This document shows positions 28,327 through 36,390 of a DNA stretch of 64,000 nt, piece after piece. The notes under the pieces are model-generated. The model searched no databases and was not told the DNA's origin. It worked only from the letters and a program-made list of their open reading frames with translations. Numbering within the stretch: position 1 is the stretch's first letter; the number at the start of each line of letters is the position of its first letter. A program made the position numbers and the translations under genes. Origin of the DNA: CAWBBA01 sp963729795 (GTDB lineage Bacteria; Desulfobacterota; Desulfomonilia; Desulfomonilales; Desulfomonilaceae); assembly GCA_963729795.1 (NCBI GenBank), contig CAVSPC010000038.1, forward strand, positions 1-64,000, in the 5' to 3' direction.

Positions 28327-28926
28327 ATGAAGCTCTTAAACTACTCATTGGCCCTCGCAGCGAGTTTTGTCTTTGTGATTCCAGGTCTTGCCGCTGCACC
28401 GGATTCGATTACCCTGGATGCGAGAGTTCTGGCAGACATCCGACTTGCCACGCCCAAGAGCGCTGCTGCAAAAAAGTATCTCGGTCTTGGCGACGCGGCC
28501 TCGTTCACAATACCTCAAATCAAGGCCGACACAGTCATAATCGAGATTTTCAATATGTACTGCCCGATATGCCAGGCCGAAGCTCCATCTGTTAATGCAC
28601 TCTACCGGTTGATTGAAAAAACTCCGCGGCTGAAGAAAAAGGTCAAACTCATAGGCATTGGCGTAGGCAATTCCCCTTTCGAAGTCCAGGTGTTCAGGAA
28701 AAAATACAACGTATCGTTCCCTCTTTTGCCGGACCAGAAGATTGCCATCGGCAAGGCGATCTCCGGGCCGATCAAAACCCCGACGTTTATTGCGGTCAAA
28801 ACCGACGGCAGGAAAAGTCTTCACGTATATTTCACCCATGTAGGCAAGATCGGGCCCAAACAATTACTTAGCGCAGTAACGGCGGCACAGAGTCGGAGGC
28901 AGCGAGGAAGTTTTCATGGTCGCTAA
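28327..28926 (+). CDS. exported thioredoxin-like (TlpA-type) protein, 199 aa
   Basis: The start at 28327 has GGAG 8 bases before; the longer ORF start at 28264 is less likely. Signal peptide MKLLNYSLALAASFVFVIPGLAAA with cleavage near residue 24. The thioredoxin fold shows IIEIFNMYCPICQAEAP with redox Cys79 and Cys82 (CPIC), IGIGVGNSPFEV and the cis-Pro loop GPIKTPTFIAV. Located in the periplasm. Its stop lies 11 bases past the start of the exported peroxiredoxin, implying translational coupling, so it may be that enzyme's reductant. It could instead act in cytochrome c maturation. Confidence 0.85.
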   Translation: MKLLNYSLALAASFVFVIPGLAAAPDSITLDARVLADIRLATPKSAAAKKYLGLGDAASFTIPQIKADTVIIEIFNMYCPICQAEAPSVNALYRLIEKTPRLKKKVKLIGIGVGNSPFEVQVFRKKYNVSFPLLPDQKIAIGKAISGPIKTPTFIAVKTDGRKSLHVYFTHVGKIGPKQLLSAVTAAQSRRQRGSFHGR

Positions 28927-29524
28927 TGGCAAACAATGCTTGATATCGGCGTTGATTGGGGCACTTGCAGTGTTCGGTTGTTTCTTCGTGGCGCATGCCG
29001 AGACGGTTGGATTTGGTGCCGACATCTATAATCCCGGACAATTGAAACCCATTGATAGCCATTCCACCCTGAAAGTCGGCGACCAGGCACCGGATTTTAC
29101 GCTACCGTCCATTTCAGGAAATAAGATCACTCTCAGCGCCTACCGTGGCAAGAAGAACGTAGTCCTGTCTTTTATCCCGGCAGCTTGGACCCCTGTATGT
29201 TCACACCAGTGGCCGGGTTACAACATTGCTAAGGACATTTTCGACAAAAGTGATGCTGAACTGATAGGAATTAGCGTGGATAATATCCCCACGCTTTATG
29301 CATGGACCAAACAAATGGGGAAACTGTGGTTTCCAGTGGCTTCCGATTTCTGGCCGCACGGGGCCGTGGCCAAGAGCTACGGCGTGCTAAGAAGCAATGG
29401 TACTTCGGAAAGGGCCATTTTCGTCATCGACAAGCAGGGCCGCATTCGATACATTGATGTGCATGACATTAATAAAATGCCAAAGCTTGAGGTTCTGGCC
29501 AACCAATTGGAAAAGCTTAGATAG
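28916..29524 (+). CDS. exported peroxiredoxin (AhpC/TSA family)
   Basis: Signal peptide MVANGKQCLISALIGALAVFGCFFVAHA with cleavage near residue 28. The peroxiredoxin domain starts at KVGDQAPDFTLPSISG. The active site reads PAAWTPVC, with Cys95 as the likely peroxidatic residue in place of the usual PxxxTxxC spacing. A second Cys is absent from the C-terminal half, so it is a 1-Cys or partner-dependent type. GAGGAAG precedes the ATG. Periplasmic peroxiredoxins are uncommon. Its tight placement between the exported thioredoxin-like protein and the octaheme cytochrome suggests one of them reduces it. Confidence 0.87.
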   Translation: MVANGKQCLISALIGALAVFGCFFVAHAETVGFGADIYNPGQLKPIDSHSTLKVGDQAPDFTLPSISGNKITLSAYRGKKNVVLSFIPAAWTPVCSHQWPGYNIAKDIFDKSDAELIGISVDNIPTLYAWTKQMGKLWFPVASDFWPHGAVAKSYGVLRSNGTSERAIFVIDKQGRIRYIDVHDINKMPKLEVLANQLEKLR

Positions 29525-29564
29525 TAATGTTTTCTGATCCCGCGGGGGCGGAGGGGAGGGACTA

Positions 29565-31097
29565 ATGAGAACATCCAGGTATTTCCGACTACCCTGTCTG
29601 ATCTTTTTCGCTCTTTTGGCAGTTGGTCTCCTATTGGGGGCATTGGGGGCCGCGAAAGTGCAGAAGGCTCCTGTAAGCGATCAAAGTCAAAACTGTATTG
29701 ATTGCCACTCTTCCGAGACGCCGGCCATGGTTGCGGATTGGAAACGAAGTCGTCACGCCCGGATAACGCCGGCTGACGCTTTGAAAAAGCCTGAGGATGA
29801 GAGGCTCGTGTCCGCGAAAAAAATCCCCGAGAAACTCACCGGGGTTGCAGTCAGTTGCGCGGAATGCCACATGCTCAATCCTGAGGCGCACAAGGACACC
29901 TTCGAACATAACGGTTATAAGGTGCACCTTACCGTTACCCCCAAAGACTGCTCCACCTGCCATCCCATTGAGGCCTCACAATTCAAGAAGAACCTGATGT
30001 CACACGCGCGCGTTAATCTGGTAGATAATCCGGTCTTCCAGACCTTAGAAAAAACAATTAACGGCACACAGTTGTTGCATGACATGAAGACCACCATCGC
30101 TGCTCCTAACGAAACAACAACCTCCGGCTCTTGCTACTGGTGTCACGGAACTGCTTTGGAAGTCAAAGGCAAACAAACCAGGGATACTGACCAGGGCAAG
30201 ATGGAATTCCCGGTGCTGTCAGGGTGGCCAAATGACGGAGTGGGGCGGTTTAATCCAGACGGCAGCAAAGGTTCTTGTTCCGCGTGCCATCCTTGGCACC
30301 AATTCTCCATCACTGTGGCCCGCAAGCCGTACATCTGCTCCCAATGCCACAAAGGCCCGGATGTTCCCGCCGACCAGGTATATGAAGTCAGTAAGCACCA
30401 CGGTCTGTTCGCAGGGCTCTGGGCAGAATGGAATTTCAAACACGTGCCTTGGACAGTGGGCAAGGATTTTACCGCCCCGACCTGCGCCACCTGCCATGTC
30501 AGTCAGGTGATGGACGATCAGGGGGACCTGGTGGCCAAAAGGACCCATCAGATGAACGACCGCCTGCCGTGGAGACTCTTTGGCTTGTACTACGCTCATC
30601 CTCACCCGAAATCTCCTAATACTTCAATAATAAGGAACAAGGACGGCTTGCCGTTGCCGACCACTCTCGACGGAGAGCTTGCCAAAGATTATCTGATCGG
30701 CCCTGAGGAGCAAACCCGGCGACGGAATACACTTCAGAAAGTTTGCCGATCATGCCACACCCCGGACTGGGTCGCCGGCCAGTGGGCGCATTTGGAAAAT
30801 ACTATAAAAACTAGTAATAAGATGACGCTGACTGCGACACAGGTGCTGCAAAAGGCATGGGATGATAAGGTAGCGGACAAAAGTAACATGTTTGATGAGG
30901 CCATAGAGAAAATGTGGATCCAGCAATGGTTTTTCTACGCTAACTCGACTCGACTCGCTTCTGCTATGATGGGAGCAGACTATGGCGTATTTGCAGACGG
31001 CCGATGGTCTATGGCAAAGAACATTCAGGACATGCTGGACCGTCTGAAGTTCCTGCTTGGAACAAAGAGCAAAGGGCTTTCAGCCCCGCCAAAATGA
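29565..31097 (+). CDS. octaheme cytochrome c of the hydroxylamine oxidoreductase (HAO) family, 510 aa
   Basis: Signal or membrane anchor at residues 12-30, then eight CxxCH heme motifs at residues 44, 98, 129, 190, 238, 258, 307 and 394. The block VGRFNPDGSKGSCSACHPWHQFS followed by CSQCHKGPD and VYEVSKH is characteristic of HAO-family proteins. The C terminus has WFFYANSTRLASAMMGADYG. Family members oxidise hydroxylamine or hydrazine, or reduce nitrite or NO. Direction here depends on whether a Tyr cross-links the catalytic heme, which sequence alone does not settle. Periplasmic. GGAGGGAGG-like ribosome site; 40 bases after the peroxiredoxin stop. Confidence 0.88.
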   Translation: MRTSRYFRLPCLIFFALLAVGLLLGALGAAKVQKAPVSDQSQNCIDCHSSETPAMVADWKRSRHARITPADALKKPEDERLVSAKKIPEKLTGVAVSCAECHMLNPEAHKDTFEHNGYKVHLTVTPKDCSTCHPIEASQFKKNLMSHARVNLVDNPVFQTLEKTINGTQLLHDMKTTIAAPNETTTSGSCYWCHGTALEVKGKQTRDTDQGKMEFPVLSGWPNDGVGRFNPDGSKGSCSACHPWHQFSITVARKPYICSQCHKGPDVPADQVYEVSKHHGLFAGLWAEWNFKHVPWTVGKDFTAPTCATCHVSQVMDDQGDLVAKRTHQMNDRLPWRLFGLYYAHPHPKSPNTSIIRNKDGLPLPTTLDGELAKDYLIGPEEQTRRRNTLQKVCRSCHTPDWVAGQWAHLENTIKTSNKMTLTATQVLQKAWDDKVADKSNMFDEAIEKMWIQQWFFYANSTRLASAMMGADYGVFADGRWSMAKNIQDMLDRLKFLLGTKSKGLSAPPK

Positions 31098-31118
31098 GAA
31101 TAGAAACAAGGAGATCTC

Positions 31119-31289
31119 ATGGAAAAGAATACGTGGAAGTGTCAGAAGTGTGGGTATACCTTCGAGGTTGAGGCGGATGCAACTCCGCCTGAAACTTGCC
31201 CCGGTTGCAAGGACAAGTGCGAGTTCCTCAACGTCACCTGCTACATTCCGGATTGCGGCAAGACCGGCCAAGACACCCGCCTGGGGTGA
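31119..31289 (+). CDS. rubredoxin-like Cys-rich protein, 56 aa
   Basis: Small ORF beginning MEKNTWKCQKCGYTF with a strong AAGGAG site. Cysteines lie at 8, 11, 27, 30, 34, 41 and 46. The first four (CxxC and CPGC) make a rubredoxin-like or zinc-ribbon knuckle resembling the C-terminal domain of rubrerythrins; the extra three are unusual. It has no signal, so it is cytoplasmic. It sits 5 bases before the Fe-S flavoprotein and is probably an electron carrier for it. Confidence 0.75.
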   Translation: MEKNTWKCQKCGYTFEVEADATPPETCPGCKDKCEFLNVTCYIPDCGKTGQDTRLG

Positions 31290-31294
31290 GTGGA

Positions 31295-31895
31295 ATGAAA
31301 GTTCTGGGGATTTACGGAAGCCCTCGCAAGGGGGGAAACACCGATACTTTGTTGGACAAGGTCTCTCAGCGGCGCTCGCTCCGCAGGAGCCGAGGTTTCC
31401 GCCATACGCTGCTGCAACTTGAACATAGCCGGCTGCGTTGAGTGCGGAGGCTGCAACGACACGGGTGAGTGCGTGGTTGATGATGATATGCAGCTCGTCT
31501 ATCCGCGTCTCTTGGAGGCAAGAATAATTTTCCTCGCATCTCCGATGTTTTTCTACGGCATCACTTCCCAGGCAAAGGCTGTGATTGACCGTTGCCAGGC
31601 GATGTGGTGCCGAAGGATGTTGGACAAGACACCTGTTGAGAGAAAGACGTACGATGGAGGCCAGGGATATCTCATTTCCGTTGGTGCCACCAGGGGGGCA
31701 AATCTCTTTGAAGGAGCACAGCTCGTGGCCAAGTACTTCTTTGATGCTTTGGACATGAGCTACGATGGAGGCATTTTCATAAAGTCGGTGGACCGCAAAG
31801 GGGACATAGACAAACATCCCGAAGTACTCAATCAAGCCCAGGAACTGGGCCGGGATGCGGTAGCGAAATGCCTCGGCCTGGCGGGCCGAACGTGA
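31295..31895 (+). CDS. iron-sulfur flavoprotein / NADPH-dependent FMN reductase family (one frameshift)
   Basis: The N terminus MKVLGIYGSPRKGGNTDTLLDKV is the FMN phosphate-binding loop of this flavodoxin-fold family. A one-base excess near 31363 breaks the frame. The correct continuation reads LSGARSAGAEVSAI and then NIAGCVECGGCNDTGEC, a compact Cys cluster that binds a 4Fe-4S center in Isf proteins. It continues LASPMFFYGITSQAKAVIDRCQ to 31895. About 200 aa after repair. Isf-type proteins transfer electrons and can reduce O2 and H2O2, fitting the surrounding defence genes. Confidence 0.82.
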
Positions 31896-32044
31896 AGTTT
31901 TCGCCAAGGATCATCCGCGGCGTATAGAGCGCCCCTTTGGATGAGCGGGCTCGGAATCAGGGAGGTAGCGACTGCCTTCGCGTGAGGTTAGTAAATGACG
32001 ATCAATATTCGACGAAACGTCAACTATGGAGGATAACGTCAACT

Positions 32045-32500
32045 ATGCCAAAAGTCCTCATCGCCTACGCCACCCGGAACGGTGAAACAAAAAATATTGC
32101 CGAACTTATAGCTGAAGGCGTCAGGTTTACCGGGGTGGAGGCCAACGTCTTAGACGCCAACGCTTTGGAAGCCAAATTCCTGACCCATCCGGAAGACCTC
32201 GCCGATTACGATGCGTATATATTCGGTTCGCCCACCTATCACGGTGAAATGATGCAGGCTATGAAGACCCTGCTTTTTTTGGCTGCCCAGGTAAATCTAG
32301 AGGGGAAAACAGGTGGATCGTTCGGCGCTTATGGTTGGAGCGGCGAGGCTGCGGATCGAATCTACGATACCATGCAGAATGTATTTAGAATGGACATGGT
32401 GGGCTCGCCGCTGAAGTTGAAATCTGCGTCATTACAAGGAGGTTTACAGATGGCCCAGGACTACGGCCGAGCCGTCGGACAGAAGGTCAGCGGGAAATGA
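32045..32500 (+). CDS. flavodoxin, 151 aa
   Basis: Single flavodoxin domain. MPKVLIAYATRNGETKNIAELIAEG is the FMN phosphate loop (TRNGET), and DYDAYIFGSPTYHGEMM and GSFGAYGWSGEAADRI are the isoalloxazine-binding loops. The last is nearly the same as the corresponding loop in the flavodiiron protein downstream (GSYGWSGEA), so the gene may have come from duplication of that domain. The ATG at 32045 follows a GGAGGATAA site; a longer in-frame start at 31937 is rejected. Confidence 0.92.
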   Translation: MPKVLIAYATRNGETKNIAELIAEGVRFTGVEANVLDANALEAKFLTHPEDLADYDAYIFGSPTYHGEMMQAMKTLLFLAAQVNLEGKTGGSFGAYGWSGEAADRIYDTMQNVFRMDMVGSPLKLKSASLQGGLQMAQDYGRAVGQKVSGK

Positions 32501-32667
32501 GCACCCGAAAAAACGCCATTTCTACAGGCACGATCTTATCTGCGATTGATGAGCGGCACGTCTCATCGCATGGCGCGACTCACAACGCAGGTAAGAAAGT
32601 TGTGTGAAGCTGTCAGTGGCTTTAGCCTCGTTTAGAGGCCAATCCATAACTATAATCGGAGGAAGAA

Positions 32668-32826
32668 ATGCAGAAGTATGTGTGCCAAGTTTGCGGTTAT
32701 GTCTATGACCCGGCTGTCGGAGACCCGGATAACGGCGTGAGTCCAAACACTGCGTTTGAAGATTTGCCCGATGACTGGGTTTGTCCGGTGTGTGGAGCGG
32801 ATAAGGAGAGTTTTTCGCCCGAATAA
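32668..32826 (+). CDS. rub: rubredoxin, 52 aa
   Basis: FeCys4 electron carrier. CQVCGYVYDP near the N terminus and CPVCGADKE near the C terminus supply the four ligands, with the usual GDPDNGV and FEDLPDDWVCP in between. GGAGGAAG lies just before the ATG. The flavodiiron gene lies about 150 bases downstream; in Desulfovibrio the equivalent rubredoxin feeds that enzyme. Confidence 0.98.
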   Translation: MQKYVCQVCGYVYDPAVGDPDNGVSPNTAFEDLPDDWVCPVCGADKESFSPE

Positions 32827-32977
32827 CTAGCTTTCACGTCGTCCAATTGTGACCGTCCAAGCTTCGGCTTTTCCGGCGTGTGCTCGCAATTGCAACGGCT
32901 GATTGGAGTCGACGGTCACTAACAGACAGAGTGCGAAGCCATTCCATTCATACTTGAAGTTTGTCCGGAGGATAAGA

Positions 32978-34168
32978 TTGCGAATCAATGTTGAAATAAA
33001 AAAAGGCATTCATTGGGTGGGCGCGGTAGACTGGAACATTCGGGATTTTCACGGATATTCAACCGAAAAAGGGACTACTTACAACGCCTATCTGGTCATT
33101 GATGACAAAGTAACGCTTTTTGATACCGTTAAGAAACATTTCAAGAACGATCTGCTCCACTGCATCTATAAGGTGATTGAGCCATCCAAGATCGACTACT
33201 TGGTTGTAAACCACGTCGAACCTGACCACTCCGGCTCTCTTGCTGAAATGATGGAGGTGATAAAGCCTGAGAAGCTGTTCTGTTCTCCGAGAGGTAAAAA
33301 GGCCTTGCTCGAACACTATCATCGAGAAGATTGGCCCTATGAAGTAGTGGGATCAGGGCAGGAGACAAGTCTTGGGAAACGGACGGTCCAATTTCTTGAG
33401 ACAAGGATGGTTCATTGGCCGGACAGCATGTTTTCTTACATCAAGGAAGATGCGCTGCTCATCTCCAGCGATGCCTTCGGGCAACATTGGGCAACCAGCG
33501 AACGTTTTAACGATGAAGTGGATCCTGCTGAACTCATGAAGCATGCAGCCAAATACTATGCCAATATTCTTTTACCATATTCGGCTCTCATCGGGAAATT
33601 GATCGACAACGTCCGGAAGATGGACCTGAAGATTGACATGATAGCACCGGATCATGGCCTGATCTGGCGTCACAACCCGTTGCAAATCGTGGCGTCTTAT
33701 GCCGAGTGGACCCGCCAGATCCCAAAGCGAAAGGCTATCGTTGTTTACGATACCATGTGGCAAAGCACCGAAACCATGGCAAAGGCCGTTGCCGACGGAC
33801 TGGTGCAGGGCGGAGTTTCTACCAAGCTATTGAATCTCGGCGTGAATCATCGGAGCGACGTTATAACGGAATTGCTCGATGCGGGAGCAGTGATCGTCGG
33901 TTCGTCGACGCTTAATAACGGCATGCTACCCAGGATGGCCGACATGCTCTGCTACATGAAGGGGTTGCGACCTCTCAACAAAGTCGGGGCCGCTTTCGGC
34001 TCTTATGGCTGGAGCGGAGAGGCCGTCAGATTAATGACTAAGGCACTGGAGGAGATGAAGATCAAGATTGTTCATCCGGGGGTAAACCTCCAATATGTTC
34101 CCGTGCATGACGGTCTGAGGCAATGCGTGGACATGGGCCGTGAAATAGCCAAGGTGTTGACATCCTGA
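32978..34168 (+). CDS. roo: flavodiiron protein, rubredoxin:oxygen oxidoreductase type
   Basis: Reduces O2 to water (or NO to N2O) with electrons from rubredoxin. The N-terminal metallo-beta-lactamase-like domain has the diiron motif NHVEPDHSG (His79, Glu81, Asp83, His84) and SSDAFGQH; the later ligand lies in APDHGLIW. The C-terminal flavodoxin domain from about residue 252 shows VVYDTMWQSTETMAKA and GSYGWSGEA. About 396 aa, the two-domain class A form. The TTG at 32978 with GGAGG 7 bases before is preferred to an ATG-less extension to 32903. The stop overlaps the next gene. Confidence 0.95.
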   Translation: MRINVEIKKGIHWVGAVDWNIRDFHGYSTEKGTTYNAYLVIDDKVTLFDTVKKHFKNDLLHCIYKVIEPSKIDYLVVNHVEPDHSGSLAEMMEVIKPEKLFCSPRGKKALLEHYHREDWPYEVVGSGQETSLGKRTVQFLETRMVHWPDSMFSYIKEDALLISSDAFGQHWATSERFNDEVDPAELMKHAAKYYANILLPYSALIGKLIDNVRKMDLKIDMIAPDHGLIWRHNPLQIVASYAEWTRQIPKRKAIVVYDTMWQSTETMAKAVADGLVQGGVSTKLLNLGVNHRSDVITELLDAGAVIVGSSTLNNGMLPRMADMLCYMKGLRPLNKVGAAFGSYGWSGEAVRLMTKALEEMKIKIVHPGVNLQYVPVHDGLRQCVDMGREIAKVLTS

Positions 34169-34881
34169 TGTCTACGGGAGGCCGCAGCCTGAAGCAAACC
34201 GTTCTCAAGTTGCTTGAGGCGGATGATTTTGATGCGAGCCTCCATGTCATCTGTAGGTTGCCCCCGCGTAAAGTGATAAACCCGCTGTTTTCGTTTCTGG
34301 TGCATAAAGACGAGAGGCTTCGATGGCGGGCCATCACCGCAATGGGCGCTGTAGTCGACAACCTCGCTCGACAGGATATGGAATCGGCAAGAGTTATTAT
34401 GCGCAGGCTCATGTGGAGCCTCAACGAGGAGTCGGGTGGTATAGGATGGGGCGCTCCCGAGGCTATGGGGGAGATCATGGCTCGGCATGAAGGGCTTGCC
34501 CGCGAGTACTCACACATATTGATCTCATACATGGATTACGAGGGAAATTTTCTGGAATACGAAGGTCTACAACGCGGCTTGCTCTGGGGTTTGGTGAGAT
34601 TAGCCCGCGTTAGACCGCAGATGCTGGCGAAGGCCGATAGTCATCTTGATAAGTATCTGGAATCGGGTGAGGCGACTACGAAGGGCCTGGCGGCATGGGC
34701 CGCTGGATTACTGAGAGTCGAAAATGCGAGGCCGAAGTTGCAATTGTTATTGACGGACAATTCCCGCGTAAGACTTTACATTGACAATAATTTTACCGAT
34801 CTGGGGGTATGCGATTTGGCAGAAAAAGCTTTGGCCCTGCTGGAAAGGGGAAGCGGGAATCATAGCCAAAGAGTGGGATGA
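34168..34881 (+). CDS. HEAT-repeat-like protein of the DVU0298 family
   Basis: 237 aa, mostly alpha helical. LFSFLVHKDERLRWRAITAMGAVVDNLA and GIGWGAPEAMGEIM have the helix pairs of HEAT-type repeats. It matches my memory of the DVU0298 family seen in sulfate reducers, where the conserved GIGWGAPEAMGE block recurs. No enzymatic motif; likely a protein-interaction scaffold. Its ATG overlaps the roo stop by 1 base, so it is coupled to the flavodiiron gene. Confidence 0.72.
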   Translation: MSTGGRSLKQTVLKLLEADDFDASLHVICRLPPRKVINPLFSFLVHKDERLRWRAITAMGAVVDNLARQDMESARVIMRRLMWSLNEESGGIGWGAPEAMGEIMARHEGLAREYSHILISYMDYEGNFLEYEGLQRGLLWGLVRLARVRPQMLAKADSHLDKYLESGEATTKGLAAWAAGLLRVENARPKLQLLLTDNSRVRLYIDNNFTDLGVCDLAEKALALLERGSGNHSQRVG

Positions 34882-34907
34882 TTCGCCTCTGGAAGGAGAT
34901 GTTTGTT

Positions 34908-35153
34908 ATGGATGTTGTTTTGCTTTCAAGATCACAGTATGCAACCGCGACCTTGTGTCATTTCCCCTCCAGCTTGAACCCTGCTTTCAGCTTTACGGCC
35001 TTCAATTCCTCGGCCAGCGCTCTGACGTTTAAGATCATGCTGGTGGTGGCGTTCATATTTGTGCCGATAGTCATCCTCTATCAGGAATGGGGTTACTACC
35101 TCTTCAATGATAAGGTTTCCGATGAGCACCTTGCGTCAGATGAAGCTTACTAA
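34908..35153 (+). pseudogene. cydA-cydB deletion remnant (cytochrome bd oxidase)
   Basis: The first 19 codons, MDVVLLSRSQYATATLCHF, match the start of cytochrome bd subunit I (CydA, typically M-D-x-x-x-LSR-x-QFA). Without a stop the frame continues SLNPAFSFTAFNSSASALTF and then a single helix KIMLVVAFIFVPIVILYQEW ending in DEHLASDEAY, which matches the C terminus of subunit II (CydB). About 2.3 kb of a cydAB operon appears to be missing between them. AAGGAG remains before the ATG. The 81-residue product has no heme ligands beyond the first segment and cannot be an oxidase. Confidence 0.72.
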
Positions 35154-35248
35154 TTGAGACGGATTCCCGGCCAGGGCCTGGACGGCAACAAACGTTCTGC
35201 CTGGGAACCGGTTGATGACCTCTATATCCGCCCGAAAGGACTCATATT

Positions 35249-35773
35249 ATGAGAGAACGTGCCGGCCTGGTTACCATGAGGGGAAATCCTGTAACGCTCC
35301 AAGGGGAAGAGATTAAAGTAGGGGACCCGGCTCCCGATTTTGTTGTTCTTGCAAATGATCTCAAGCCCGTGCAATTTTCTTCTCTTCAGGGTAAAATACG
35401 TGTAATTTCATCGGTCCCGTCGCTCGACACTCCGATCTGTCATGCTTCGACTGTAAGGTTCAACCAGGAAGCAAGTCGTCTTGATCCGAGCGTAGAAATC
35501 CTTATCATCAGCATGGATCTACCCTTTGCACAGAAGCGCTGGTGCACTGCAACCGGAGTACGAGAGGTGAACACCCTTTCGGACCATAGAGACGGTTCCT
35601 TCGGAACCGCGTACGGAGTGCTAATCAAGGACTTGCGTTTGTTAACCAGAGCAGTCTTTGTCGTTGACCCAGGAGGGATAGTACAGTACGTCGAACTAGT
35701 GAAGGAAATCGCAGAGGAACCCGATTTCGAGGCCGCGCTGGGAGTGGTGAAGAAACTGGCCTCGCAACCATAA
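35249..35773 (+). CDS. tpx: thiol peroxidase (Tpx, 2-Cys peroxiredoxin)
   Basis: Reduces H2O2 and alkyl hydroperoxides with thioredoxin. KVGDPAPDFVVLANDL opens the fold. SVPSLDTPICHASTVRF carries the peroxidatic Cys (motif SLDTPIC). AQKRWCTATGV carries the resolving Cys. Both are present. 174 aa is normal. No signal peptide, so it complements the exported peroxiredoxin. It is followed 18 bases later by a rubrerythrin-like gene. Confidence 0.96.
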   Translation: MRERAGLVTMRGNPVTLQGEEIKVGDPAPDFVVLANDLKPVQFSSLQGKIRVISSVPSLDTPICHASTVRFNQEASRLDPSVEILIISMDLPFAQKRWCTATGVREVNTLSDHRDGSFGTAYGVLIKDLRLLTRAVFVVDPGGIVQYVELVKEIAEEPDFEAALGVVKKLASQP

Positions 35774-35791
35774 CATCAACGGAGGTTGAAT

Positions 35792-36247
35792 ATGCAGCAA
35801 TGGAAATCAGTGGACGAGATTCTCGACTTTGCAATCAGCCGTGAAGAAGAAGCGGCCGAATTCTACACTGACTTGGCCGGCCGCATGGATAGGCCATGGA
35901 TGAGTCAAATTTTCAAGGATTTCGCTAAGGAAGAAATGTGGCATAAAAGCAAGCTGGTAGACATCAAATCCGGTCAGCGATTGCTCTCCGCAGAAAAAAA
36001 GATTTTGGACCTGAAGATCGGCGACTATCTTGTTGACGTGGAGCCTACCGATCACATGGATTACCAGCAGGCACTGGTCGTAGCCATGAAAAAGGAGAAA
36101 AAGGCATTCAAGATGTACATCGATCTTGCCGGAGCTACCGACGACTCCAGTCTGCAGACGGTGTTCATGTCTCTGGCGCAAGAGGAAGCAAAGCACAAAC
36201 TCCGATTTGAAATCGAATATGATGATTACGTCCTGACCGACAACTAA
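35792..36247 (+). CDS. rubrerythrin-like diiron (ferritin-fold) protein without rubredoxin domain
   Basis: 151 aa. Two ExxH-type half-sites: SREEEAAEFYTDLA with AKEEMWHKSKL in the first helical pair, and KKEKKAFKMYIDLA with AQEEAKHKLRFE in the second. This is the pattern of a four-helix diiron protein. There are no CxxC pairs, so electrons must come from a separate carrier. The ATG at 35792 sits after GGAGGT. Likely another peroxidase or oxygen-handling protein. Confidence 0.88.
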   Translation: MQQWKSVDEILDFAISREEEAAEFYTDLAGRMDRPWMSQIFKDFAKEEMWHKSKLVDIKSGQRLLSAEKKILDLKIGDYLVDVEPTDHMDYQQALVVAMKKEKKAFKMYIDLAGATDDSSLQTVFMSLAQEEAKHKLRFEIEYDDYVLTDN

Positions 36248-36390
36248 GACCATTTCGTTTTCACACAAGTGATACGGCGTAGATGAAGAGCCGCTGCTAT
36301 ACCGCGTTTAGCGGTTTAGCGGCGGCGTCCCTGAATGCCACGACGTGTGCTTTATAATACGGGTTACGGCAGCCTGTAGCTGAGGCGGCA

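Noticed and set aside
31080..31907. 275-codon minus-strand ORF
   Set aside because: Antisense to the Fe-S flavoprotein, which keeps its Cys cluster and FMN loop on the plus strand.
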